This document shows positions 1-11,993 of a stretch of DNA of 64,000 nt, piece after piece. Below the pieces are notes generated by a model. The model was not told the origin of the DNA. It saw only the letters and a program-made list of their open reading frames with translations, and did not search any database. The DNA is taken from contig CANTUR010000285.1 in NCBI GenBank assembly GCA_947683625.1, positions 1,736,001-1,800,000 on the forward strand, in the 5' to 3' direction. Positions within the stretch are counted from its first letter, which is position 1. Each line of letters opens with the position of its first letter. Source of the DNA: Mallotus nudiflorus (lineage: Eukaryota > Streptophyta > Magnoliopsida > Malpighiales > Euphorbiaceae). A program made the translations under genes and the position numbers.

Positions 1-1859
1 ATATAAAACCTACCTAGCAAATACAATATATATATATATATATATATGGACTTTAATAGTATTGGTGCTAAAAGTAACTAAGGTGGTAACTTGAGTTACT
101 TAAGTATTGATTAGTGAAAGACCAAGTACAGTAAAATCACTTGGAGTAGGGAATTTCCCTTTATTTAATGATCAAGAAGAAACAAAAAGAAAATGGGGAT
201 TCTGTGCACATTAATTAGTGCCACTAATGATAGCTTTAGAGAAAGCTGTTTAATTTAATTTTTATTATTTTTGCATAAAAAAGGAGATAATGTTTATCAT
301 AATATTCCCATTTAGGAAAGGCTTGTATTGGGGGCATCCAAATGGGTCGGTGGTGGTGCTAATGCCCTAATGGTGCTCATTCTCACCTCAGTATCACCCG
401 TTGTTTTTGAAGGGGAAAAATAAAAAAATTCAAAGGGCCCCCTTTTGGGTTTATTCTAGGGTGGTCTATCAAGTGCCACGTGGCATCCTGCCAACCAGTC
501 TTTGCTTGTAATCTATGCCCACTATATGCTGTTGTTGGGCTGCAAGGATGTTGGCCTTAGAAAGGTTAAACATAACGTTTGATGATAATCTTTGATAATT
601 TAAGTCCTAAAGATTTGTGTTAAATGTGATTCCGAAATTCTCTAATGTGCTTCACTAAGAGGAACAGCTTAATTATGTTAAACTCAGTGCATTTGATTGG
701 CTTTGTCTACCACAAATTCTGGACCACATTTCTTTATTTTGGAATTTGTGTTAAGGTTCACGCATTTGCTACTTTCTTGTGTGTGTTAGGAATAGAGATT
801 TCAACCAATTTAAGCATTAATAAACTGTAGAATAAAAATAATTCTCTTTCTAAATCATACAAAAATTAATTTTATAATTATAAACAGTAACTACATCTAA
901 CATCACATGATATTTTTAGAAAGAAGCAACACAAACATAATCCTAAGTAAAGATGAGATCACTGTATATCTCTAATAAAAATATCAAACTTTTTTTTTGT
1001 GTTAAAAAAAATATATCATTAAATAAACTTTAATATACAAAGAAAAAAAATAAGATTTTACATTACTAATAATATTAACTAATCTTGCTCTTAAATAAAT
1101 ATCATCAAAAAAGAAAAACATATTTTCTTTTGAATGTTTAATTAATGAAGAAATGTCATTCACTAAAAATCTCAAATTTCTCTCTCTTCTTCTCTAGAGT
1201 GTTCTTCCCCTTCCTCTGGTAAAGCTCTTTGTCTGTCTTTATCATAGGCTGAAAATCGGTCCTTCCCTTTTTCATTTTATATATTTTATATTGTTTTCTT
1301 AAAATAAATTATAAATTATCTAGATTTAGGGTTATATCTCTATTTTGCTATCTTTTTGTGAAGATTTTGCCCTCTCATCATAAGTTTTCTAGGTATGCAA
1401 GGAAGATTTGAATTTTGTGACTTTACTGAAGAAGTGGAAGAAGAAAATATAATTGTCTTTGAGAATAACCTTGATTTGACTTACCCAATATTTAAGGTTT
1501 TCTTTATGATTTGTAAAATGGATTTTGCCATACCCATATTACGTCAAAGATTCTGAAGTTTTGTTCCAGCTTAACATTTGGAAATCAAATTTCTTCATAT
1601 TAGAATTTGACTTTTTTATTTGCCAAAACACAAATCCTCAAAATGTGCCACCGTTGTATCAGTGTGTTTGTGATAGTATTTATTTTCTTTTATGATGTTA
1701 TCTTATTATAAATCTCATACTTATTCAACTTGTTATTGGGTGTTTTAATCATTTTGTATTCATTTGATAGTGTTTTAATCATTTTGTTATTTGATAGTAT
1801 TCATTTTGTATGCATCCTACTTTCTTTGTGCTTGATGAAACTTTTCCCTTTCGTGGTAT
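1..1859. other. AT-rich intergenic DNA left of the nested transposon block
   Basis: No gene can be supported here. A (TA)n run lies at 26-47. A pyrimidine-rich stretch at about 1190-1260 looks like a leader or promoter region. A 53-codon ATG ORF at 1395-1556 follows an AG but matches nothing I recognise. A short tandem duplication of a tttgatagtgttttaatc-like motif lies at about 1740-1800. The stretch ends at the TACTT target-site duplication of element A. Confidence 0.5.
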
Positions 1860-1864
1860 TACTT
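1860..1864. repeat. Left target-site duplication of element A (TACTT)
   Basis: TACTT directly abuts the TG of the 5' LTR and is repeated exactly at 15306-15310 after the CA of the 3' LTR. This fixes both ends of the element across more than 13 kb of nested insertions. Confidence 0.9.
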
Positions 1865-2148
1865 TGTTGAGAAATGAGACTTTTACTAAAAAAAAAAAAG
1901 AAATAATATTTCTAGTATGTGCTAAATAAAAAAATAAAAAATAAAAGTTGTTTTAAGTTTATGATATGTATTTAATTACCTAAAAAAAGTTTATATCTTA
2001 TTATAGTATATTGTAATTGTATAAATATGTACGTATATTGGTTGTAAACATATTAGAAAAAATACATTTCTTTTAAATATAAGAATTCTCTTCTCCCCTT
2101 TATTACTTCTCACCATCCAAACCAAAATACAATCTTTGATTTCTAACA
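1865..2148 (+). repeat. 5' LTR of copia element A
   Basis: About 284 bp, TG...CA ended. It matches, with many substitutions and small indels, the two halves of the 3' LTR at 13692-13871 and 15197-15305. The PBS begins 2 bp after its end. Confidence 0.9.
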
Positions 2149-2150
2149 AA

Positions 2151-2164
2151 TGGTGTCAGAGCTC
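2151..2164 (+). other. Primer-binding site of element A (initiator tRNA-Met type)
   Basis: TGGTGTCAGAGCTC lies 2 bp after the LTR. It differs from the usual plant copia PBS (TGGTATCAGAGC) by a single base in the core. Confidence 0.8.
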
Positions 2165-2208
2165 TAAAAGATCTTAAGGGCTAAAACTGTAATAAAAAAT
2201 AAATAAAT

Positions 2209-3165
2209 ATGGATTCAACCTCCACATAAGCTACTATCTCCTCAGCCACAACTCCAACTTTCATGGGAGAAACCTATGATTATTGGGTTGTTAAAAAAAA
2301 GACTTTTTTTTAAAGCAAATAATTTATGGGAGATTGTAGAAAATGGCTATGAGCTAAGAAAAGAAGAGGAGCAATATATAGAAGTTTAACTGACGGTGCT
2401 AAAAGAGACTGAGATCAAGGATAAGCATTGGCTCACATCCATACTACTCTTGTTGACTCCATTTCACCAAGAATTATTATAGTCACAATAGCAAAAGAAG
2501 GATGGGCCATAATCCAGGAAGAGTTTTAAGGAACTGCACAAGTGAGACTCATCAAACTTAATAATTTGAGAAGAGAATTTAAGAATCTCAAGATGAAGGA
2601 TGTTAAGAGTGTGTAATATTACTCTTCCAAAGTCATGGAAGTAGTAAATCAAATGAAAATTTATGGTGATATTATTCTTAATCAAAGAATAGTTCATAAA
2701 ATGCTCATTAACCTAACGAACGATTTTGACATAATTGTCTCAATCATTGAAGAGTTTAGAGACTTAAGTAGCCTCAGTGTTATTGAGTTATTTGTCTCAT
2801 TGCTAGCACATAAGGCAAAATTAAGCAATAAGCCAGAAGGCGCAACAGAAGGTGCCTTCTAAATAAGGCATCAAGCAAAGCCATTAAAGTAAAAAGGCAG
2901 TAAAGGCATAGACAAATATTTTGAGAAAGAAAGAAAGAATGTTTGAGCATATAATGGCTCTATCAGAAATGTTTCCCATAAAGGAAAAATTCCTCTAAGT
3001 GGCACTTGTGGTAAAACCAATCATCTAGAGAAGGATTGTTAGTTTAAAGGCAAACCCCAATACAGATTTTGCAAGAAGTTTGGCCATATCAAGAAAGATT
3101 ATATAACAAAATATAGCCAATAGAATAATCCAAAACAATATTTGAATTTCATTGAAAGTAATGAT
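2209..3165 (+). pseudogene. Element A gag remnant
   Basis: The frame begins with ATGGATTC at 2209 soon after the PBS and meets stops almost at once. A UBN2-like gag region is visible (the piece at 2635-2862 is open). Near 3003-3110 there are two zinc-knuckle remnants: a CGKTNH...KDC piece followed by an in-frame TAG, and a CKKFGHIKKD piece lacking the final Cys. No intact protein can be made. Confidence 0.75.
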
Positions 3166-4221
3166 TAAGATCACTTATCTATGCTTGTCAAGATGTAATC
3201 TCCAACAAAGGCAATAAGAGGTGGTTTATTGACAGTGGATGCACAAATCATATGACCTATGATCGAGAAATCTTTATTAATCTTGACACTTCTATGAAAA
3301 TTCTTGTTCGAATAGGAAATGGAGCAGTAGTGGAATCCCAAGGCAAAGGAACTATACAAATTGACAGCAAAAAAAGTGTTAAGCTCATAAAAGACATTCT
3401 TTTAGTCCTTAAGCTCAATGAAAATTTATTGAGGGTCCCTCAAATGATCAAGAATGGATATTCTATAAATTTTGAGGGTGATCATTGCACCATATTTGAT
3501 TTAGAAAAGAGGGAGATTGCTCATGTCAAAATGCAAATTAAGAGCTTTCCCCTGAAATGGAATGACTTTATAGAAAAGGCTAGCAAAGTCCACAGTAATG
3601 AAACATGGCTATGGCACAAGAGATATGGTCACTACAACTTAGGTGCTCTCAAACTTATCTACTAAAGAAATATCATTCAAGATCTTCCTTCAATTCATGA
3701 TGTTGATAGTTTGTGTGAAGCTTGCCAACTTGGCAAGCAACACAGAAAGCCTTTTCCAATATAAAGTACATGGCACTTGAACTTATGCACACCGACATTC
3801 GTGGACCTAGAGAGGACTTTATCCCTCAGTGAGAATAGTTATTTCATATTATTCATTGATGATTTCACTCGAATGACATGGTTGTATTTCATGAAAGATA
3901 GATCAAATGTGTTCTATATCTTTAAAAAATTCAAAGATTTTGTGGAGACACAAAGTGGCTATAAGCTAAAGAGAATTTGATTTGATAAGGGAAAAAGTAC
4001 ATTTCCTCTAAATTTGCAAGTTTTATGATGATGCAGGTGTTGAATATCAACACACAGTTGGGTATACACCTCAGCAGAATGTGGTTTTTAAAAGAAAAAA
4101 TAAAACCATTATGGAAATGGCAAGATGTATACTAGCAGAGAAGAAAATACCCAAGAAATTTTGGGCAAAAACTGTGTACACTGTTGTATACTTGTTAAAT
4201 AGGTTTCCCACTAAGGCTATG
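3166..4221 (+). pseudogene. Element A protease and integrase N-terminal remnant
   Basis: The copia aspartic protease motif DSGCTNHMT is readable near 3230 with its catalytic Asp intact. The GAG-pre-integrase segment with the HKRYGH zinc-binding start is at about 3615, then a CxxC-type pair (CEACQLGKQHRK) near 3715. The integrase core contains FIDDFTRMTWLYFM near 3860, and KTIMEMARCIL-like core sequence runs up to 4221. Stops occur at 3663 and 3978, and the frame shifts. Reading breaks at 4221 inside a PTKA... segment, where a foreign 1.39-kb piece has been inserted, and resumes at about 5611. Confidence 0.85.
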
Positions 4222-5608
4222 ATGTGGGTCAAATTTAATACCCTAGTATCTAAGACTAAGTATATAACAAGTAGGGTGCCAAACATTAGGGAATTTAGAG
4301 CAATTTTATATTAATTGAAAAGATACTTAAATGGATAGGCAAATGATATAAAGGAAAATGTTGAATTGTTCTAGCTATCCTAAAATTACTAATTATTACG
4401 AATTACTCTAATTAATCTAAATGTACTAATAACAATTTCAAGCAATGTATAATAGAACTACAATTTAGAATTAATCAAGAATTATAAAAATTAATAAACA
4501 CATGTAATGAATGGAGAATATGGCCAATAATCCTTAAAAGTAACTCTCATTGTCAATTAAAGGTATTTTCATTTAGAGTCTACAAGCACTCTTATGCCAT
4601 TTTAGAGATAAAAAAAAAACCATTAAGTTCCATGCCAATTCTTAAACCCCTCAAAGTGGATTTCTCATCTCTAAGTACTTTCCTATCCTTTAAGTAAATT
4701 CAATTGCATCTCCACTAAAATGCTCCAACTCTTATTGTGAACATTTGATTAACAAATTATATATGGTAATTAAGCATACATAACACGTTTTAATATTCAA
4801 TTAAAATTAAATCACTCATGCATTATAAGAGATAAGAATGTAGCTCAAAAGAATAATTTATCCTTGCAATTCTAATAAACAAGGACTTAGCCAAGATATA
4901 TAGTAGCCAAAATCAAATAAGTATTTTAAACATCAAGTAACTAAATAGAGAAAAGAAACGAAGATATAACAATTATGTTAATGAATTCTCCAATGGTTTC
5001 TAGGAGTTACTTGATATTGAATAGCCCTTTTGATGTCTTCCGTGAACTCTTGAATATGTCTTTCATTTAACACTTAGATTTCTTTCCAACAATAAAACTA
5101 AAATGATACTAATTATTTTAAAAAAAAAACGAAGTATATTTTTTTTCTTTTTGCAGAAATAAAGTTAAGTTCATGTATTTATAAGCCTTAAACATCCCAA
5201 CTCGTGCTCCTTCCAAATGGATGTGAATGTGAAAGGGTAAAATGAAAGGGTGTGGAAACCACTCGGCACTACTATACTGACTCAAGCTAGACTTGGCATA
5301 TGAAGGCTCTATCGCGACTCGTGCCACCATGTCGACTCAACATAACTCAGGATGGTTCCTCTCGATGACGACTCAACACAATCCCAATATCTTCTTCCTT
5401 TTGATTTTTATATACCATTCTTCACTCTAAAGCATCCAAATGCACTTCAAAGCATGAATTAAACCCAAGAGAACTTACAAAACACAAAAGCAAGATAAAA
5501 ACAATAAAAAGATAAAAATAACAAAGTAATAATTAAACAAATGTAAATAAAAAAACTAAGAAAAAGTAAACATAACTATCCTAAATAACTATGCTATTTT
5601 GCTTCCTA
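4222..5608. mobile_element. Unidentified ~1.39-kb insertion splitting element A integrase
   Basis: The integrase reading stops at ...ggctatg (4221) and resumes at atgctgtgtaata (5611), so the intervening DNA is foreign to the element. The flanks share TATG (4218-4221 and 5610-5613), and 4 of 5 bases match if a 5-bp duplication is assumed. On the minus strand the insert would begin TAGGAAGC and end CCCACA, compatible with a solo LTR whose initial TG has mutated to TA. No coding region or terminal inverted repeat is seen. The class is not established. Confidence 0.55.
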
Positions 5609-5610
5609 AT

Positions 5611-5967
5611 ATGCTGTGTAATAAAAAACCCCATTTGAAGCTTGGAGTGGGGTTAAACCAATAGCTAAGCATCTTAGGGTGTTTGGCTCAATTTGCTATG
5701 TACATGTCCCATCTTAGAAGAGGGGCAAGCTTAAACATAAATCACAGAAAGGAATTTTCCTTGGCTATAACTCTCAATCAAAAGACTATATAATCTTTAA
5801 TCTCAACACTAAAGACATTGTAATAAGTCGAGATGTGGAATTTGATAAGAATGCAACATGGAATTGGGATGAACAGAAGATTGAAAGAAGCATTATTCCA
5901 GTTCTTCAATTTGAAAAGTATCTAGAAGATGTTCAAAATAATTATGAAGATGATGGTGGTGGGTTTT
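5611..5967 (+). pseudogene. Element A integrase C-terminal remnant
   Basis: This continues the reading broken at 4221: a TPFEAWSGVKP-like segment, then HLRVFG, KGIFLGYNSQSKDY and the acidic region ending EDDGG at 5967. These are standard copia integrase C-terminal signatures. The frame is cut by the gypsy solo LTR and picks up again at 11994 as SPTIPVNSPDE, so the original coding joint is unambiguous. Confidence 0.85.
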
Positions 5968-8900
5968 TGTAACATTTTGAATTCTTGTTATTAATTAAGT
6001 TAAACTATGAACAATTGTGTTAAATATTATTTTTAATTTATTTATTTTTAAATAAATATTTAATTGGGTATGTTGGTATTTTGAGAAAAATTTAAATGAA
6101 TAGATTTGTGTGTATAAATTATAATAAGTTATTTGATAAGTAAATAGATAATATATATATATATATATATATCTCGTGACTTAAGGGCTATTTCTTTTCT
6201 TTTCTTTCTTTCTTATTTTTATTTTCTTTTTCCTTCACATCCTCTGCCAGCCATTGCCCAATCCGCTTTAACATTGACGCTGACCAGCAGCAGTAGCTCC
6301 AGTTCGTCGGATAGTAGCCCAGCTCCTCTTGTGGCCAATAACAACACCGTCTTCTCCTTCCTTTTCCCGTTTTACCCTTGTTTTGGCCAGAATTTAGTTG
6401 GCCTTTGGTGATGATTCTGATGTCGGATGGTCATGATTCTAGTGTCAATGGAATCCTTATCTTCTAAGCTTCCATAATCTACCTTCGATTTCTTCGATCT
6501 CCTTCTGAATCCTCCTAAATCAAGGTAAATTCATTTGTTAGTTTTTGTTACATTTTGGTTATTCGAGTGAGATTTAGGCTTGATGTTGTTTAGGAAAGTT
6601 GATGTAGAGATTGAATACTATGCTATGATATTTTTTATATAATTTTAGGATATTTTTTATTTTTTTGGAATTTTTGCTTCGGGTTACTATTTCGAGCTTA
6701 AAAATTTGGGTATTTTTAATAAATACTATATATTATTTGGAGTAATGTTCGTGAAGGAAATTTTGTAAAATTAGTTATAGATAATTTATTATAATTTTTG
6801 GAAGTTATATGTGAAAGATATGAATTTTAGAGAAAATTGTGTAATTTTATTTGAAATTGATTTTTGGTAAATTTATAGTTAATTAACATGTATAATGGTA
6901 ATTTTAATTATTATAAAGTATAAATTAATTTTTTTAGCTAAATTAGTATTTTTGTATATTTTGTTGATTTTAGAGTAATTTTCGGAAATAATATAAATGT
7001 ATATAAATATTATATTATTTAATTATTTGATTGATTTAATTATATTTAGTGTTAAAATATATTTTTTATGAATTTTCCGGAATTTTATAAATAATAATTT
7101 TTAAGTATAGATACTAATATGTTAAGTGAGAAACATTAATAGTTAAATAAAAATGGGTTTTTGTATATATTAAGTATTTAAAAGAATTTATTATTTAAAT
7201 AGCCCGATTTATTTTTATAAATATTTTGTTATATTTTTTTCATAATTTATATATATTTTGTGGTAGTGTTGTTGTTGATCTCGGTTGGGAATTTGTGTGT
7301 AGTTTGGGATTCCGATTCGAGTGTGGTACTGTATGGTGAATAGTGGTATTTTTTTTCTGTAGGAATGATCCTACTTCGTGTAGAGAGATGTCCGTTTTAT
7401 AGAGGAAACTTTGCTCGAGTTTTAATAGATTTCTCGTAAAATGTAACATATGTATGCTTCTGTTTAACCATTAAGTCGTTTTAGAGTCGTTCCTTAGATC
7501 AAGTCTTCATTGGGATTTATTCCATATTTGTTGCAAGTTTCTTAATTTTTATTAATTTTAGGATATTTGGAAATTTATGAATTTTAATTAGTTTTTTTCA
7601 TAAGCAAGTTTTGAATAAATATTATTTTATTTTAGAGAATATCAGAGTAGGAACTACTGTCAATAGGCGGACGCGAAACCGTCAACTGACTTGCTCTAAC
7701 TATAAGTTAATAAATTGAACTGTGTGCGTGTATTTTCTGCACATAGCGATTTTATAAAATTTAAGATAGTATTATGCTTACATGAAATTTAAGTTATGTT
7801 GTTTTAAACTATGCTTAGCATTTTGTTTTATTTTGTGTTATTTAATTTATAAATTATTACTTTCTTATATTGTGCTGCATTTTTAGTTATATATTAGCTT
7901 TGAAAAATAATGGTACAACGGGCTACCTTATCACGACCCAAACAGGGGCCATGACCGGTGCTAGGGAAGGGAATGAGAATTCTTTCGAATCCAGAACCTG
8001 TAGCAAACCTTAAAAGAAAAGTATGCAATAAAATAAAATAAATAAAATATTTATTTAACAGAAATTAAATCTCAAATAATAAAATAAATTCCTCAACTTC
8101 CTTTAATAAAAATAATATCTCATCTCATTTCAATAATAAAATTTCTTAATACAAATATTCAGAGAAACACTCTAAATTAAAATCTCATACATGCATAAAA
8201 TCAAATACAACTCTCGACAGAATCAAATACAACTACTACTGCAATGTCTAGAGTACAAAATAAAACTCAAGTAGTGATTTACATAATAGGGCCATTGCGG
8301 AAGAAATTCGACGAATAGGTCTACTGCTGAGGTCTGAAGAAGAGGACTCTCATGTAAAAACATCAACAGAGGGGAGTCAGACCTCACTGAGTGAATTATT
8401 ATAATATACATACATGCATTACTAAATGTCAAATGCAATCAATCATATGTATATAATAAATATATACATGCATGTACACACAGATGCTGAAGATCACTTT
8501 ATTTATAATATTGAAAAATATTAGTTTAAGAAGGATCAAATAGAACCCTAAATGATCGCAACCTCAAATAAACAACAGACATCACTCTAGCCATATAGAC
8601 TTACTTGTTTCCAAATAAATTCACTTAATCCTTATTAACAGTAGACTGGCCCCGACATACTAAGTCAACCGAGCTCCAGCAGTCTGACTGTCAGTGTGAT
8701 TAGTCCCAAGACACTAGGTCAACCGAGCTCTAGTAATCACATTCTCATTCACCTCACACAATAATCAAATCAATCAAGTCATGATCCATAAATAAGTTAG
8801 TAATTTAACCTACAATCTATCGTCATACCGGTACGTACTCAGTTCTAGTGCTGGCCACTAGGAAGCATGTTTTATTGATATCCTTCATTAAAAATAACTC

Positions 8901-11900
8901 ATTTCATTCATAAAATAATGATGCATGATATCATTATAAACCATATATATAATAGAAATATACCTAAAATAAACTAAGTATATTTCAAGTATATATACAT
9001 AAAATTAGTTCAAATAAATCATGGAATATATTAACTTAAACCATAGATTTAATTAAAAAGAAAAACATGCATTTATTTCATAATATACCGAAAATATACT
9101 TAAAATATATCTAAAATATACTTAAGCATTTATTAAGTTATTTATGTATAAATCATACAATTAAAACATATTTGTCTAACACATGCAACCTAAATGCACA
9201 CATATAAAAAATAATAACTCACAGGTGTGCGCTCCTCGAGACAGATCCGACAGATCTGGTCCACTAGGCCTCGGTCTCAGCACAACTAACAATAAAATAA
9301 TAACACAAAAATCAAAATAAACCTAATTTAATTTCTAGAGACTCGATCTAGGATTACTAACACAGACAGAGAATATGAATTAGACCCGATATCATGTTTT
9401 ACGAGAATTCTACCAAAAATTCGACAGAACCTCCTCTGTAAAACGGACATCTCTGTGCTTAAAAAGTGGAGCTGGTTCTACAAGAAAAGTATACTTCAAA
9501 CCAGAATTCTCACAACTCCTTGGTCAGGATCCCAAACTACAAATTGCCCCGACCGAGGTTCACAATTCACAACAAAATACAATAAAATATATTAAATTCA
9601 ATAAATACTGAAATTACCCTTTAAGTACCAAAATATGGCAATTTAACTATTACAACACCAAAAGTGATTATTTTACCAATAATTACCTAAAAATCCTAAT
9701 TAATAATATAATATTATTAAAATCGATATTTCTCAATAATTCCACAAATATTAATAAAAATTCTTTTTATAAATCCAAATTACTTAATTAGTTCAAAAAT
9801 ATATTAAAAATTACTAAAAATTCATTTATTTGCAAAAATAGTATATTATATATTATTTAAAAATAATTTTTGAAAAATAGTATTAATTAGTTAAAATTAG
9901 TAAATAGTTTGTAAAAATCATTTTTATACCTCAAATGATATTTAAAACCAATTAAATTTAATATTTAACTAAAATTATCACCAAATTACTAAAATACCCC
10001 TAATATATAAAAATACACATTAAATACTAAAAACATTCAAAAATTTAATACAGATTATATAAATACTCAAAAATTTTATTCTCAACATATTATTCATTAA
10101 AATCAAAAATTACACTTAATTAACCAATTATTTCTAATTAAATATATATTTAACTTATATTTTCAAAACTAACATAAACTAAAAATAATTATAAAAATTA
10201 CACAAAATATACAAAAATTATAAATTAAATTCTAAAATTACCAATAACCATCAATAACACCAAAAATCACAATTTCATAATTTATTTAATTAATTTACGA
10301 AAATAATAAAATAATAAAAAATTCACAAAAATCAACATAATTCCCAAAAATTACAAAAAAATTTTGGGATGTAGATTAAGATCAGGGGAATAACATTTGT
10401 TAAGGCATTTCTCATGAATCAAGAAAAAATAATTGAAAAAAAAATTAAAAATCCAAGAATGATTGAAACTTAAAATTGCTCACCACCAAAATCTAGAACA
10501 AACCAGATGAAACGAAGCTTAGAAACACACTCATCGATGTTTAAAAAAGAGAATGAGACTGACGGTGTCGATGGAGGTGGCCGAAAATGGGACGAATGGC
10601 GAAGGGCTCGATTTTCGGGTTTTCCTACTTCTAAAGCTTCAAACGACGCTGGAGATGGAGGCTGAAGGCGGCGAAACTGGTTGGCAGGCCGGGAGGCACT
10701 CTGACCAGAGAAGAAACGGACGGTAAGGGAGAGGGGAGGGTGATCGGGGAAAAGAGTGAGGGAGGAGGGTGTTTTTGTGTTTTATATATATATATATAAA
10801 CTCATTAAATTACATTTAAATGATGTAATTTATTAAAATATTGATATTTAAAATACTAATGCACCAAATTAAATATTAATAAAATAGTATTTCCCGAAAT
10901 AATAACTTTAAGACATACATTTACGTTGAAAATTTTAATTAAACGTAAAATAATAATGATAATAATTCATAAGATAATAAAATATTATTTTAAAATTATT
11001 AACACTGCATATCCTATTTTAAAATAAAATAATTCAAAAAAAACTCGGGTTATTACATACCAGATGGATTTCATTAGAATCGTGTGCACATTGGTAGGGA
11101 TTGAGAGATGGATCCAAATTTTATGATCGGCTAACAGGAACGGGTGCCTCAGTGGATGCCTTAGCTCTCGGGGATCGCCAATGATGATTGGAAATGTTAT
11201 TATTGGTTACTGGAATAGGTGCCTCGATTGATGCCTTAGCTCTCGGGGATCGTCAGTAAAATATTGGATTAAATGAATGACTATGGCTTATGCCTTGATT
11301 GATGCTTAGCTCTCGGGGATTGACAGTCTTGTGGTTAAGTGAGCCAAGTGGCTATTAGACTTTGTAGGGTTCTACCAAGATTTTTCACTTAGAAGTTATT
11401 AAATTAAGTATATTTTATTTTGAAGAAGTTGTATTGTAAATTCTTCATATTTATTTGAGATTGGAGAGTTAATGGTTTGAAAATAAATTTTAAATACTTT
11501 AATTTTAATAATAGTAAAATTTATTTTATTATTATTAATTTATTTAAGGGATTTTCAAAATCATACAACTCTTTTTATTATCTTAGTTAGTGAGGTTTGA
11601 CTCCCCTCAATATGTTTTTCAAGAGTTTGGGAGTTTGAGATTTATCCTTTTTCTTTACGCTAGGTTTATTCTTCTCCAGTTTTATTGTGTAGGTTTATTT
11701 AATATGTATTGTACAACTGAATTGTAGATACTGGAGTAGTTAATCAAAGACTTGTATTATTTTTATTTTGATTTTATTTGACCTAAGATGTTGTAAATGA
11801 AGAATATTTTATTTATGTTTTTAGTTTGGTGTACTTATTATGATTTTATTGTCAAGTAATTATTTTATTATTAAGAGTATTTTTTTCTTTTTCTCTAAAA

Positions 11901-11988
11901 TTTTTTAAGGCTTACTATGGGTTTTGGTTACTTTATGTATTCTCATTCCCTAGTACCAGTCATGTGCCTTTTGGTTCGGGTCATTACA
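5968..11988 (+). mobile_element. Ty3/gypsy solo LTR (plus orientation), itself interrupted
   Basis: It starts TGTAACATTTTG and ends GGGTCATTACA, and is flanked by a perfect GTTTT duplication (5963-5967 and 11989-11993) inside element A's open frame. No internal gypsy sequence is present, so it is a solo LTR. It is about 2.9 kb once the nested inverted LTR at 7929-11057 is removed. Segments near 7265-7400 and 11070-11340 match the LTR at 26959-30192. It carries an LTR-internal minisatellite at 11130-11330. Confidence 0.88.
7929..11057 (-). mobile_element. Nested inverted Ty3/gypsy solo LTR
   Basis: Read on the minus strand it starts TGTAATAACCCGAG and ends GGGTCGTGATA, the same family as the surrounding LTR. 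Flanks are TACCT (7924-7928) and TACCA (11058-11062), a nearly perfect target-site duplication. The surrounding LTR is continuous across it (acgggctacct before, then the cagatgg...gattgagagatgg side). It aligns well with 24021-26095. GC-richer patches near 8290-8400, 9230-9560 and 10560-10760 fit LTR regulatory and leader DNA, not genes. Confidence 0.88.
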
Positions 11989-11993
11989 GTTTT

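Noticed and set aside
1395..1556. 53-codon ATG ORF following an AG, could be an exon
   Set aside because: No recognisable motif, no partner exon nearby and no clear donor. Left as intergenic.
8223..8438. Minus-strand 71-codon ORF, and its near copy at 24331-24567
   Set aside because: Both are the same position in two copies of the gypsy LTR and do not encode a known protein.
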